Counted from the first letter of the stretch, positions 25,601 through 39,334 are shown. The stretch: DNA of 64,000 nucleotides from Opisthorchis felineus (GCA_004794785.1 SJOL01006655.1:28964-92963); one strand, 5' to 3'. Notes: generated by a model from the letters alone, not told the origin. Program-made: numbers and translations.

Positions 25601-28600
25601 ATTATTCGCGAATTTCCATATGAACACTGAAAATGCACCTCTTTAATGACCTAGCACATCACGTTTGCTCCCGAAACTTCGTAAAAAAGTTAGTGAGCCG
25701 AGTATTTAGAGATTCCACGGAGGACATTATTAACAATTCTGTTTGCTGGTTAAAAATTGGCATCAATGATTGGATTTCGTGTAACTACTTCTATTTCTCG
25801 ACGGACATTCATTCTAGTCTGATCCGCCAGGTTGCACATAGTGTCACATAATTGCAAACCTACTTTTTGAGTTGCATTTACCATCAACGGAGTGAGGATA
25901 CAACTTTGTCGAGTGCCTTTTGGTTTCTTGTAATGACAATGATACAAATACGAAGTGGTTGCAACATTTGCGAAGTTTTATCACAAGATCCATATCATGG
26001 AAATGTGGTCGAGGTGTAGTGTCAAGTCAGTGCAGTTTCTGTTACGTATGGTTTCTCGTTAATGACCATATCGCATCATTCCGCGGGAAACCAGCAGCAG
26101 TAGTGCCATGCTGATGAAATTCATCCTTTATGGCTTTGAAACATCCTTTGAAAATGTTGCATATAGTGCGCTCAATCACTGCTGCACTTGGAACCCGGGC
26201 GCGAAGACCCCCGTTGGCAAGTGCTGCATTCTGATTTTTCGAGCAGATATTTCCAGTATCTTATAAATGCTGGCCTACTACCGGGATGCTGTGATACACT
26301 TCCATAAGTCATCGCTCTTAGTCAAAAAGGAGCGAACTGAAGGTATTTTTAGGAAATGGCCTCTTTTGAAATAGAGTTCAGGCAGAAAATATCGTACTTT
26401 ATTCCGGTTGCAATGAGGAATTACGAAACCCAGTTGCACTTTGAAACGCATGAATGGATAATCCATGTTATAATAAGTCAACAACCTGACCTCTGTCGTG
26501 AGATATATATATATACATGATATACGTATGTGCATACCTGTATATATGTATGCATATATATATATGTATATATATATATATGTAGTCCGGAAATTGTTCC
26601 CATTAAGCTGGTTTATTCCATCAAGTCATGCTTATCAGGACTCCAAGACCGAAATACGCATTATTGACGGTTACATAGCCACACCCTCTCCTCAGCTACC
26701 TTTTGAAGACCCAGAACAGAAGCGCGTTTAGCCACTTTCTTGTCACTTTCTTCGTTTGTCATACAAGGTAACCCTTAAGACATTTGGGTTGAAACAATTT
26801 TTTACCTTAATTTTTCAACACTGACCATCCTTCGCAAGCCATGTCGAGAAGTATTTGACAGTCCATTTTTACCTAAGTTTAGCCGCCCAATCGTTTAGTC
26901 TCAAGTTGAATAACGGAAAAGTTACACTGCTTTAAAAAATGTGGCGCTGGCGGTAATACCGAGAAGAGTTTCCCAAAATTTCTTATTTGAAAATCCTAAG
27001 CTCACGATATCTAGGGGACAAAAATTTGTAAAACGCTGACATTACCCGATATATTTCACAACAAGTTGGAACCACAGTACTACAGCTCCCAAGAAATTCC
27101 TATTGTCCAGCAGATTAGCGTATGCATGGTTTGTACTTTTAGTTGTCTCAGTGAAAATGAGTCAGGAGTACCTTCACGGCTCATACGATTCCCTCAGCTC
27201 ACTCGCCTCAAGCGAAGCAGCCGATGAATAGCTGGAAAAGGTAACTAAAATTAAAGCGTGACTAAGCTGCTTTAAGCTAATGATAAAAGGCGAGGAGGAG
27301 TTCATGTGATGTGTACTGTGAAAGATTCAGAACAAGTGTAGAAGACATCTCCGATTCTCAGCACAAGGCACGGCGGTAAACTAACTTTCCGCGCTACTTA
27401 CAAAGTATAAGTAGGCTACCCAGAAAACGAACCTTACCTCGGGTTAAATAACGCCTTGTCTAACATATGATCACTCAAATGGCCAGGATCACTAATTCAA
27501 GTAAAATGGATGACTAAGAGAGAAATGCAATTAAAATGCAGCAATACTATTTATCAATCGCTTGTTTTCAACTACTAGTTTTGAGACTCCTATCTGTGTA
27601 GTTATCGAATAGAACCACCCAAGAGATTTCTGAGATGCAAATGAATGGTGATAACCAACAGATTTCAAAAAGCCAGTCAGTCCTCCCACTCTCAGCATGT
27701 CAGAGACGACAAGTTTGCTTGGAACACAGAAGTCTACGCGCCACTCTATAAGACTGAAATCGCGTGAGTACCGAACTTAGGACTCAAATTTCTGGAAGAT
27801 TTCGTAGACGTTTCAAAATCGGACTTCACCGTGCCGAGCTTGGATGTTGCTTCAATATTTATCTCTATGGGACCTCCACGAAAATTAAGGATGACTGGTG
27901 TGTTCGGTCCACGTATGTTTGTAGCTGCATAGGACGTGATTTTGTTACAACATATTATATCAACGCGCGGATAACAAAAGCTCGGGTAGCCTTTCCTCAA
28001 AGTGCGCAATTTGTGGCACCAGAAAAGCATTTCTTTGAATCTAAAAGACCCTGTATACAAGTCACCTTCGAAAGTGATCATGAATTTTGACTATGTTACT
28101 TGGCCGTGCCGTCCTGAGGATCTTGGGCGTCTCCAAACATTTGATCACCGTTGTCTTAGTAGTATAGCAGTAGTTAGCTATACGCAACGAAGTGTTGTGT
28201 AATTAGAGGCTTGGTAACAAACCCGAACCGTGATAACAACAGGTTAAACTTACCAAGTTAAGGTGGTTGGGGTATTCATTACCTTTACCCAATCACCGCC
28301 TACACAAGAAATCGCTGTTTTATGTTCCAAGCCGCTGTTGACGAAATGTTACGTGGGTACAAGCCATAAATGACAACGTCAGATGAACCTGACTACAGTA
28401 AAAGTCAGTGTTGTGAGGTCGTCTAGCTTTCATGACTGTGGCCTCAGTGATCCTGCTTGCGGGTTGTTAGAACGCAGCCGATCTCAGTGGCGTGCATTTT
28501 GTCATTTCCCAGAAGGACTTTCTACATTAAGCTCTCTTGTCCTTGTGTGCTGGACTTGTGTCAGAGGAGGTTCGCATAGAATGCTGGGTTGATCCTGCTG

Positions 28601-28990
28601 GTGGTGCCTTACTTCGACATGATGCTCAGATTTTTATCCTAGTGCTATCCAAGGGTGTAGGAACCTTATTCTTGGTCGCTTTCCTTGAGGTCGTAGGGCT
28701 TCTTTGTATTGAGTCCCCAATGCTTCTCTTTTTCCCACTCCCTACTAAGACTTTCTTCCCTGGGGGTTGTATGGCAGTTAAGCGACGTAATGTAACGCAA
28801 TATGGTAGAATGCAATATGATAAAATCCAGTGGAATATTTGTAATACAATATACAAGTTTATGCAAGCATAAAATACTACGCGTCAGATGTTAGATTCAT
28901 AAGCTCGGTCTTAAGTCAGATATATTTCCAGGGCGGTTAGCAATCGTTCCCTAATTAAATTACTGTGTCTTGGGATCACTATGTAATCGG
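22700..28990. other. No recognisable gene
   Basis: A long stretch with only chance-length frames and one AT-rich microsatellite (26.5 kb). A frame at 28,537-28,872 was considered and rejected. Nothing else is supported. Confidence 0.5.
26501..26582. repeat. Imperfect AT-rich microsatellite
   Basis: A TA/TG/CA mixed simple repeat of about 80 bp with several interruptions. Confidence 0.9.
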
Positions 28991-29307
28991 ACTACTTGGC
29001 ACTGAGTTGGACGACACCTGTAGTCCTCGTCAGCACCTATCGAATATGTGGGGAAATACTTGGATACGTGCGTCCTTGTTTAAATGTTTCAGGTTGGTGA
29101 TTGTACACTGACCCGTCCCAGACATGTGCTGCATTCCAGTATGAAGCTGTTGATTTAATGGGCCGTTCACCATTCACGTGCGAAGTGTTTCTAATGTTCT
29201 CACGCTGCCACCAGTCTACAAGCGACTCAGAGGAAGAATAAAGTCAGAAGATGAGTGAGGCTTCCTTCCGGGAAATTGTCGCCACTCGACACATACGACT
29301 AGTTGGC

Positions 29308-29560
29308 ATGGGTCCCGTGATTGATTGATGAGTGGTGCTGTGTCCTGTCTAAGTAGGAACTAATCACACTGCCGATCAACCAATCGTGACCAAATGGTCA
29401 AGTGTTTAGCCAAAAGGCCGGAGGGTCTCGGGTTCGAAATTCTCTGAGTTTCGTGATATACGCACTGCCGATGATTCCCAATAGGGATAAAACAGCTGTA
29501 TAGTGCTTCTCAGCTTTTCACCATAGACTGGCCTCACGGATAGGTCGAAATCCTAAGTAC
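29308..29560 (+). mobile_element. tRNA-derived SINE copy
   Basis: It is in plus orientation. The pieces in order are a gggtcccgtgattgattgatgag leader, tgctgtgtcctgtctaagt, a tRNA-like head with a degenerate A box (tgaccaaatggtc), a B box (gggttcgaaattct) near 29,430, the gatgattcccaat..ggataaaacagctgta body, and a tail ending ..cttttcaccatagactgg. It is the same family as 38.2 and 48.5 kb. RNA polymerase III boxes place it with tRNA-derived SINEs. Confidence 0.7.
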
Positions 29561-29569
29561 AAATTCCAT

Positions 29570-32500
29570 TTTCGCTACCACTTATGTGGTTACCCTTAAG
29601 GAAGTTTCACAACTGAAGATATCAAAAATTTTGAATCCCATGAAACTGATTGTGCTGAACAGGTGTAGATGTACAAAAGTGTATTATCACTAGCGGAAGG
29701 TTTTTTCAGCGTAAATGCAGAAGTGGTACTGGATATATCCAGGAATTAACAAACAATCGCAAAATTCCAAATTCCTTATTTTCAGCGACAAGAGTGCGAG
29801 CAAATTAACTGATCCGGCGCTGTCTACAACTTTTGTTACATTACAGAACTTCAAAATGACTGGTTTTTCATCAGCACACTATCATCATTTTGGTGCAAAC
29901 ATCTGACCAGTATCGTTGATGAGGTGCTTGCATCCAAAAAAAATACAAAGCAACGATTTGTGGGCAATTCACACAGCTCTCCGCTGTATTCAAACGATGC
30001 TTTCCCTATCCGCTGATGCTGGTTTGCTGATTGTGTCTTATTATGCTGACAATTGTGGTTCTTTCGGGAAAACCATCCACAAGTAGAGTAGAAGGGAATG
30101 GAGTGTTTGACTCATAAAAATGGCAGCCAAATTCAGTTAGTTACACTGAAGGTTGTACTCAGCTGACACTGTGTTATGGCTGATACGCACCAATTGAACC
30201 ACACGGCTTTTGCAGTCCAGACTAAAAAAATACGGTGAACAACACCGCAACAACCACAACAACCGTAAACAACGGGAACTCATTGGCCTTACCTTGCAGC
30301 TTATCAGCCATCCCATTGGTACCTGGGTACCGAGGAGCCCCGAAGCCAGTCATATGCGAATAGCCGTCTTTTGATATGTGTATGTGTCGACTCGAATGTT
30401 CATTTTCTGAACTCAGAAGTGAATTCTGCTCAATACGATCTTGCCCATAGAATTTTTAACGTGATGTTTTCTAGTTTTGCTAAAGAAACAGTGTCGTGTC
30501 CAGACCCATAAAGTCCTAAGATTATGAACGAAATGGCGAATGACGCCAAACCAAAGTGATCCTGCGTGATAGTAAAAACAGTAAACTTATTTGCGGTACA
30601 TGTGCTCGAAATGTATAAGTCCACTACTTAAATGAACAGTATTACAAATCCCTCAGCCCTACATTAATTTAAGTTGAACCAGTACTATTGACTTTATTTA
30701 AGAAATGACCACGTTTTTCAGGGCGATCCACATCTTTGTACGGACTAGTCTTTGCGGATGCAAGTACACAAAATCAGTACTTTTTACGCTCGCTGGTTGT
30801 TATCCTTGTTTTGAGCATGCGGACATAAACCTGTGTACTGTTTTGTCAAAAAGACATTTGTTTTGTCCCAGTAGATGTAGCGTTTTATCCAGCTAGCGCG
30901 TGACTGAAATGCTCAGACAGCCTCGAATGTTCTTAGAAATCAGATGATAACAATTGAGTCACGTCCATCAGCAGTGCAGAAGGAGTTGAGTCAGTTCAGG
31001 CTGCAGACTGAATAGTATGCACGCATCTCACTACTGAATGTTTTGAAAGGTTGAACAGCAAAGCACACTCTTACAGCATGATTTAGACAGAGAGTTGAAC
31101 CGAGTATTCTTTCCATACCTGAGTAGGCTGATTCATTTTTTTTCTAGCTTCAAGATTTTTAAATGCGAATGAAGTCAGTGTTTTGTAACTTCTGGCGTAG
31201 CCAATCCAGATTGAGGGTTCCTGAGAAATTGTAATACTTTCTCTGCTTTTACAAGGGTTCCACCAGGGCTTCTTGCTTAAGTGAGGTCAAAATAACTTAA
31301 AATTTGTGATGTTTAGAGTTAGATAAAGTGATTATGAACACCTTAACGACCAAAAGTAAAGGTTTGTGTGTGAAAATTTTTCGGCTTTATTGTGTAGTTA
31401 GAATCTGCACTGGAACTTATCCTCTAGGTAAACTTTTTCAGAGTCTGATTCAGAAGGCTTGCAAAAATCAAGCTGATGCTTGACCTATACGACGTAAAGC
31501 CTGTACTTTACAGGGGTTAACGACAAATTGATGTAACTGACCTTGAAACTGTCGAATTCTTATTCAGGATGGCTAGCATTTTTGAGTGAGGTTCACCCAA
31601 GTGATAAACAGTTGAGAAGTGAGACGCTTCACCATTACTGTTTTATGTGGGTCTATGGATTATTGCTATAAGTCCAAAAATAAGTTTGGGCGAATGGTTT
31701 TTGCCATACTGTTTTAGCTGTCTGCACAGGGTGATTTCCGGAAAAATTTATCCCTGAGTCATTTGAAGAGTACTAAACTAGTACTTACCTCAGTAGTATA
31801 AACGATGATCCAATGACTGCATTTGACGTATGCTATCAAGTGGAGGGATTAAATATTGGTATTAGATCATCTTTGATGTCACAGTAGTCAATCAACAAAA
31901 CTTTCGCTACTGCGGCGACGCCTCAATGAAGGATACTTTAGTGCCGTTATGGCTCCAGATGACAAGAAGAACCGGATGATGTAAGTTTTGAGATAGAGAT
32001 TCATCGTCCAGAATGCACAGCTATCACTAAAAAGATTGAATGATGAATTATTTGCAGAAGAACAATTTGTTTCTCTGAAGTTGAGTCAAGTGTTACGTAT
32101 CGGAACGGGTACGATCGGTGAATATACGCGACTTGAGAACGGGCGCACAAATCCCCAACTATGACGCGAGCCCAACCACTCCTAGCGTAGAGAGAGAAGA
32201 AGACCGGACCTTCAGAGGAGAGGTTTTATTGCCTCAACCAAAGGCAATGTACAGCGGGAACACCGTCGTATATATATATATATATATGGCGACCTTGGGA
32301 AGCAATAAATCAGTTAGCACACACAAAGTCTAACTGGCCAATAGAAAAGAGGCGTGGTCTTTTTGGATTGAGGTGCAACATGGCAGAAAAGGCGCGAAAT
32401 TTAAAAATTCCAAATTTTAGAAAAATAAGTTGGCAATAACTCGAAAAATAAACCATTTTTGGGGTTACTGACATCCCCAACATCAAGGCTACCACCTCAC

Positions 32501-35370
32501 TGTGTCGCATTTTCTAATGGGTTGTTACCGAATAGTCTCCATCGAATATTGTACCGCCACTAACTTTCATGCGCACCAAATTGCTTTGTCTTGTCTCGGC
32601 ATTTCAGAAAAACTTGAAACAGGCAATGACGAAATTACTGTGGTTGCTAACATGACAGAAATCATTTCCTCCAATGAAAGTTCTTTTCAACCGTGTCATA
32701 TATTTTAAAGAGTTGTTCACCTTCAGGTTATCGCTAATTTACGGTGTTTTGCTTTTATTTTGCTCTCGTGGACCAGTACCATTGTTGTCGGATGATTTCA
32801 AGATCTAAAATGAGTTATCCGTGTGTGAGTTGCCCTTGTTTGATACAGGAAACTCACGCCAAGAGCAGAGCAAATTTTTTGTAATTCCATAAATCGATTC
32901 ACAGTTTGTCAGAACTGTGATGCATAAATACGGTTTGAGTATAATGCACTGCCATGTTGATTAGACGCATCGGACGCCATAACTTCCATTTCGTGATATA
33001 AGCAGTTATGACGGTTAAATTGTTCTGTTAAACTAAGATGAAAAAGTTGACCAACCTGACGAATGTGTAATCCATGTACTCATTCCTCGCACGCATTATA
33101 TAATGCGTTCTTTGTCAAAGTCGCTTGTGATAGGTCTCTATAATTATTTTAATTTCGCATTCGGTAACGGACATAGTTGTACCCAAAATCTTTTGGCTGT
33201 TCGTTCACCAAGTATACTAGATATGCCGACATTTTCAGCTCTGCGTATCTTGGACTTGGTAATGATGTAAAAATCCATTGCCGGTTGTTGTTACTCGCTT
33301 TGAGATCGGAAATTTCTCGAGGTTTTGTAGAATGAGCTTCGACTGGTGATTTATGACGATTGGGCTATTTTGCGCAGTAGGAGATTGTGATGAGGCGTCA
33401 TCGCTTTTGGTGTCACATAAGTAGTAATCTGCTGTTTTCACACCACTGGATATCGCTCGGTATATCTTGTAGCAATACCAAAGTTCATTTGCTATATTCA
33501 CCAGACCCGGAACGTGTGACAACGTCTTGGTCAGTAGGGACAACCAAGCAGTACCATGCGTTCAACTAGAAAGAACGCAGTTATTACTTACGCAGCAATG
33601 GTTGCGTGGGATCAATAAGTTGACGAATACCGTGAACTAGTGACGGCCAGCCGGTCCAAGGTCAGTAAATCCTTAATTCGTTCTACAGCCGACAGCGGTC
33701 CTTTACTAGGGCAAATCGTCCCGAATATTTTGCCCTACATAAGGTCAACTGGCCATTTGATGTAAAAAAATTCTACTGTCGGTGTTGATCACGGGCATTT
33801 TTATTGTAGTAAAAAGGTGCATGTAAGCACAGTTTTCGGAAAGGCTCAGCCAAATCAGAACGGCTGGTGTTGCATTTCAGGAAAGCATCTTTCCGTCCAA
33901 AATGCAAGGAAAATTTAACTTGGTAATTTTAAGGGTAAATCAATGTCAACACTGAATATGACGGGTAGCGGTGCTCCCTCCCTATGATGAAAATATAAGG
34001 ATTCTATCTGCCTGATGAACTTCAACTCCTTCAGTGGAAGTATCAAGTGTTTTTTCCTCCGTCTAACCAAGGACATGTCGTTTAATCTACGGGCACGTTT
34101 AAAATTTCTACAAGTTGCAAAAACATCCCACGAAAAATGAGACGTGGGTCAACTCAAGACTTGTGGATTTAAGCACTAGCTGAGTTTGTAATGAATGGCT
34201 CATACGGAGATGTAACTGAGTGAATTGCACGGAATCTTCAACAAAAACAGAAACCGTCATATTATGTGACTGATACTAACAGTACGTAAATTCATCTGAT
34301 TCGACCATCTAACGTATCACCAATTAGTGGTTGGGATTTTGGCCATACTCCGCCCGAACCAATAAGTAAGGAGTACCTCGGAATAAGAACCGTTCTTCTT
34401 CTGAACAGTCTTTTCTTTCATGCAGAAAATTATGAAAAGCATTTTCCGTGTCAGCGAAAGCGATTACATTTGTGTCAGGACCCTTGTATTTCTAGGGTAA
34501 CTTTATGGCTGGGTGGTCCCAACGTTTGTTTTTAATGTGCCCGATTAATTCAACAGGGAATGTTGCATCCAAACCACTAGAGACAACATTCAGACATTAT
34601 TGATTTTATTACTTACTCTTTGAAAAGTCATATTTTTATATGAAATACATACATCCTTAAGTATAAGCTGGCAGTCACAATGTACAATACATCAAATCCC
34701 GCTTTTCGGTGGTCTTAGGTTTGGCGCTAAAAACCCCCTCCCCTGCCAGTCTTTCGCATTCACATATCTAGTCTCGAATAATACCTCATTGGAACTTTTC
34801 CAAATTGTTACGGCAGCACACGTTTCAGACACATCCGGCCAGTAGTAAACTATTTGAACATTTTGTACTGGATGTCGCTTACATTTTGCAGCTTTCGTAG
34901 CAGATCCTACATCCAAACAATGAGGCCAGTTACTGCGGAATTTAAAAGATCAGAGCTTAATCAATCCAACGACCATTTGTGCAACGATACACCAAGGAAG
35001 CTTCATTATCTCATCGGTGTTAGAACACTAGTTTCTTGGTGGAAAGCTTAACTGACAACAAAGCACACAGTGAATTAAGTCGGTCACTGTTGATTGCGAC
35101 TTGTGATAAACACTATAGCAATACTGAACTAATCGACCTCTATAATGAAACGCCAATTATGAGATGCCCATTTTCACCTAAAGCTGTTTGCTTTCCCCAT
35201 ATTGGATGGTTGGTTTAAAAGTGGTAATTTAGCTCCTGGAATAAATAAAAAATCCATACATCTTAGTTTACACCACCTTCTTAGGCTATTTTGGCAAATC
35301 AGCAGAGCCCAAAACTTTTTTTCGGTGGTGTGCCTTGAAATACAGAAACATGCTTTCAGACAAAAGTATC
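29570..35370. other. No recognisable gene
   Basis: Open frames are at chance length. The longest, 33,235-33,543 on the minus strand (102 codons, TTG start), was examined and not accepted. A TA microsatellite lies at 32.27 kb. Confidence 0.5.
32269..32287. repeat. (TA)n microsatellite
   Basis: A short TA run of about 19 bp. Confidence 0.9.
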
Positions 35371-35378
35371 TATTTGCC

Positions 35379-35714
35379 TTCGATAGCCCACGAACGATTT
35401 CGCCCTCCTTGGGGCTCATCAGGTAGGCGCAGTCCCAGAGTTTCCGTCAACCTTATATTCTACTTGAAACCAAATTGCACGGAATTAGCGAAATACACTC
35501 ATTTGCAAACAAATTCGGTTTCGCGAGAGACTCACTTGGAACCCAGCTGAATTTCTCGTTTATGATGTTTCCAAGCAACTGAATGTGCAAATGAGTGTGT
35601 TTCGCTGATTTCGTGCAATCTGGTTTCAAGTGGAACATAAGGTTGATGGAAGCTCGGGGACTTCGCTTACCTGATGAGCCCCAGGAAGGGCGAAACCGGT
35701 CGTGGGCTGTCAAA
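35379..35714. mobile_element. Palindromic fold-back element (copy 1)
   Basis: The left arm (~35,382-35,510) and right arm (~35,586-35,710) are inverted copies of each other. The left arm begins gatagcccacgaacgatttc and includes ggggctcatcaggtaggcg and aattagcgaaatacactca. The right arm carries their reverse complements. Between them lies a ~75 bp loop that recurs as part of the element at 50.1 kb. Arm identity is roughly 80 percent by eye. There is no coding capacity, so it looks like a non-autonomous fold-back or MITE-like element. No target-site duplication could be confirmed. Confidence 0.65.
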
Positions 35715-35818
35715 GAATTTTCAGCAACCTAATGAGTAGTGCATCACGAATATACATGTATCGCGATTTCTCGAATATCGTAGCAACCGAAACATGAGGC
35801 GGCCTGGTGCAGCACATT

Positions 35819-35914
35819 CAGTTGCCTGGAAACATTACAAACAAGAGATTCAGCTGGATTCCAGGTGAGTCTCTCGCAAAACCAAATTTGTTTGCAAATG
35901 AGTGTATTTCGCTA
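35819..35914. mobile_element. Fold-back element, single-arm fragment
   Basis: It reads cagttgcctggaaacatt, then gagattcagctgg..ccaggtgagtctc, then tttgcaaatgagtgtatttcgct. This is the loop plus part of one arm of the fold-back element just to its left, and it closely matches 50,292-50,373. It lies 105 bp beyond copy 1, so the two may be parts of one larger nested element. Confidence 0.6.
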
Positions 35915-36165
35915 TGTATTTGCCTGTTTGGTATACTTCTACCGTGGTAAAGCTGTACATAACCAGGCACTGTAAATTACAAATGCATCAATATTCATTG
36001 ACGCGTCGGCAACACAGTATATTATATTCGTTTTCAATTCAACTGGATAGGTTATCCGTCTAAAGAAAGACAGAAAACCAGATGAATTTTCATCCCACAA
36101 AACGAGTACATTGAGAACAATGAGTATGGTTGTCCCTCCATGCTACCCTCAAGGTTACCCAGTCG

Positions 36166-36360
36166 CTTGTCCAAAATCGATGGTTGTACACGGTCTTGCG
36201 TGTGCTTCAACCACCTGATGCGTGATTTGTCGAAAGATATGCAGCACGCCAACACATTCCTGGGGCTAATGCTCGGTTGATTCAACTCGATCACTCTGTT
36301 CCTGTGTGATTTAAGACCTGTGACAAACTGCTGGTTCCAGGTGAACGGGTCTCAGTTACT
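36166..36360 (-). repeat. Dispersed repeat family R2, copy b
   Basis: The best-preserved copy. It contains tccaaaatcgatggttgt, gcagcacgccaacacattcctgggg, gatcactctgtt and tgtgtgatttaagacctg. On the minus strand it reads openly as ..RVIEL..PRNVLACCI..DKSRIRWLKH.., in the frame shared with copy a. No family was recognised. Confidence 0.5.
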
Positions 36361-38218
36361 ATTTTGGTGACCACCATGAATATCGAAGCAATATTCAAAA
36401 TGTGCATTTTCCCAATAGTATTATGAACCACAGAATATTTTCTAGGACCAAAAGACCAAAAAAACATTGCCTATCAGCATACAGAATATAGATTAGGAAT
36501 GAATTCTCCGAGACATGTAGGTGTTCTACTTTGAATATGCAACCCAGAGTAGTTAGTCAACACCAAGTTGCCTGACATAAGCCCCGCGAATGAAGGATAG
36601 TAATATCACAGTTTGCTTATTTTAGTAATTTCTTTGATGGCCACTGGTGCTTTTCAGCTCAGTTGCGTACAAGCTCCCATCCAGAAGATCATGAATCTGA
36701 ATCTCGAAAACATCCTGGGATTCGGAATTTCAACGGTTACCAAAAGGAGCCGCCAAACTGTTCACTGCTCTTCTGCTATGTTAAAGTGGATTGATTTCAT
36801 CTGAAGGGTGGAATTCTGATTAAACGACTGATTAACTAACATAATATCCTAACTTCTCCCTCCCTTTCAAATGTTCTGTGTTCCATTGTTTTTTCCAACG
36901 TTTGTTATACTTGGTCCATCATCTTAAAAACCAAACAGCTATTATAATGCCTACAGACTGGGCATTATTCAAAGTAGTGAAGTGTTGAAATTGTGGCACT
37001 GACAATCGAGACATCCCGGAAAGCAAGTCTACAACAACGGTGCTAGATGTGACTGTCTGTGACCACTGCTGCGTTGACCTAGCTGAATGATGGTTGACAG
37101 CTTTTAGACATATCCGTGTGCGCAGGACGCTTCATCACAATGGTGTAGACCGCCAGGTGAGCTTTTGCATGAATGTGGGCTCAGCTGTTCAGTTTTATCC
37201 ATATGAATGTCCAATAATGAGCCACCATTTCGTCATACTGATGAACCGCACCCTGTAGGTCACCCTTCAGTCTTATTACCGCTAGCTTACTCCAGGTACA
37301 TGACCCTCAGTGAAATGCGAATACAGTTCACCACAAATCGTGTGTGGCATTGCCCACTGTGCTAGGACTTCCATCGGCATGTTTCGATGTGACAAACCAG
37401 CCCGGACACAGGTTACAGTGTGCGCTGCTGGTACCATCTTGTAATCCTGCCACAATGTATAACTGAGCAAAATAACCTACATGTACAGTCAAACTTGGCG
37501 TTTGGTCACATAAATAGATCGCGCCATAAATTTGGAAGCAGCATACAGTTGGGAGGGACTAGTAGGTTGATCACCTCTGTTAGAGTCATGTCGACTAGCT
37601 GAGGAGAACATCGGACTGCATTAAGTTTCAGTTAGCAACACCTCTACAGTAGAAAATAATCAGTATAGAGCTCAAGGAAAATACACGTTGTGGCCTGCGC
37701 CGGGTGTAACCGTCTACAGCGGGGTCATATTATGATGACAATTCGGTTTATTCATAATTTGGAAAACTTCTTTTTGATATTCTTCGTGATTGCTGACCGT
37801 AAACCACTTGATTTCCAAGTGGTGGATACACTTCATAATACGCAGTCAAACAGCGTGGGACATATAAAAATCAATGCACACAGTGTCCTGGAAATGAATC
37901 CTCGGTCACAAGCTCCATAGACTGAATAATCAACATAGCTTGACATACAGTTAGCATTATACACACATAAGTGTTCCTCATGAAATGAGTCAACATGTAG
38001 ATGGCAGTGGGGTGGGTCAATGTGTTTAATCAGATCTTTGACTAGCAGCCATCTCTTTGGTTAACCGCAACTGCAAACGATACATCCGTAGGTGGAGAAT
38101 TACTCTCTACTGCTTCCGGATAACACCAATGTATCAACACCCAGGTAAGCTTACTAAAATTTTTACTGGGCCACACAATTAATGGCACAAGCTGATACCG
38201 AATATCAATCAAGACTGT
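36360..38218. other. No recognisable gene
   Basis: Short frames at chance length only; no repeat or RNA signal supported. Confidence 0.45.
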
Positions 38219-38490
38219 GTCCTATAAGTGAGGCCGATTTATGCCGGAAAGCCTCGAAGTATTGTGCAACTGTTTCACCCTCATTTGAAATCAGTGACTG
38301 TGCCCATTTCATCGAGTCTCTGAGGCGATTCGAGCCCGCGACCTCCAGGCAGATAATTGAACACCAAACCATTCAGCCACGATCGGCTTATCAGCGGTGC
38401 CACTGACTCACACTCAGACAGGATATAGCGCCACTCCTCCAATGAAGGAATCCACACCACGTGGTCACGCGTTCTGACTGGTTACTCGGG
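38219..38490 (-). mobile_element. tRNA-derived SINE copy
   Basis: It is on the minus strand relative to the tRNA-like head. From left to right it shows the tail (ataagtgaggccgattt..gaaagcc), the caactgtttcaccctcattt body, a reverse B box within gattcgagcccgcgacc, a reverse A box in accattcagccacga, and the leader with actcagacaggatatagcgcc, ggaatccacaccacgtggtcac. The order is the same as at 48.5 kb. Confidence 0.7.
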
Positions 38491-38984
38491 TAATGAATTC
38501 TCTGAAGAAAGTTTCAATTATCGTGTGAATCTCTCTTCTTTCTGAGCTACCTAAATTTTGTCGATCGTATGAAGGGTTTTGGAAATCCCAGTGGAGACCT
38601 CGTAAAGTAAGTAAGTAAATTCACTCCTAGTCAAAATTCGGAAATCACCGGATAACTATTGCTAAATTATCTGGAATCATAGAAAGTGAGCATCCCACGA
38701 ATATAAGTAAATATAAATACAACCTCCCGATTTGATTTTCATCATAATCTTTTGACTGCGGTTAGCCTTTTTTGTGGTTAGCCTTGCCAAATTTTCATTC
38801 AAGGAAGTGCATATGCATGCTGATTCAGTGAACTCAAGCGAATAAAGAATAGATGTGCTTTCGCATTTCTTGATCTATACACTTTGCTATGTAGGTTTGA
38901 AAGTTTACATCTGTGTTTTTGGCCTGAAATGCCTAAGCGATTTGTGCAATTCAAAATATCTGTATACATTGATTATATTTTTAG

Positions 38985-39239
38985 ATGGCTTGCGTTATTT
39001 ATTCCTTTGTGAATAATGCCACAATTCAAATTATTCCATCAGTCAACGTTAATCAGAACCCGTTCCAATGCATTATGTCTTGTTCTCGTTTGCAGGATTT
39101 TCATCCCTACTATTTTGACACGATATCATCAGCAAACAAAAGCAAAAACTGCTTCGTTCAAACGAAGGTCCCCTCGGGAAGCGACTCACCGTGCCTGATA
39201 GCACAGATAACATTCAGCCAATCAGATTGCAAAAAGTAA
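38985..39239 (+). CDS. Weak 84-codon ATG frame upstream of USP-B
   Basis: An ATG frame directly follows a ttatatttttag acceptor-like string and encodes 84 residues with six cysteines. It has no signal peptide and resembles no family I know. Its 3' end overlaps the CCAAT boxes of the USP-B promoter, which argues against it being a real gene. Chance frames of this length are expected in the window. Confidence 0.12.
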   Translation: MACVIYSFVNNATIQIIPSVNVNQNPFQCIMSCSRLQDFHPYYFDTISSANKSKNCFVQTKVPSGSDSPCLIAQITFSQSDCKK

Positions 39240-39284
39240 CCACCAATAACCTGGACGAGAAATGGCAAAGACAAACTATAAATA
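39218..39284 (+). promoter_or_regulatory. CCAAT-CCAAT-TATA promoter of USP-B
   Basis: Two CCAAT boxes (39,218 within cagccaatcag, and 39,243 within caccaataac) are 25 bp apart. TATAAATA starts at 39,277, 34 bp after the second CCAAT and 58 bp before the ATG. USP-C has the same set with spacings 26 and 34. CCAAT boxes of this form are classic NF-Y sites. Confidence 0.65.
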
Positions 39285-39334
39285 CAAATCAGCGATTGCC
39301 AACTTATTTGAGAAAAATCGCCGCAATCAAAAGG

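Noticed and set aside
28537..28872. 111-codon plus-strand frame with hydrophobic stretches
   Set aside because: Non-ATG start, no splice context. Both strands have comparable open frames, and the hydrophobic parts reflect a T-rich strand.
33235..33543. 102-codon minus-strand frame with a ttctttctag acceptor nearby
   Set aside because: No ATG start. Using the acceptor places a TGA in frame at once. The length is within chance and no family is recognised.
39191..39334. 48 extra codons upstream of USP-B
   Set aside because: They begin at GTG, run through the CCAAT and TATA boxes, and have no counterpart in USP-C. The ATG at 39,335 matches the family start.
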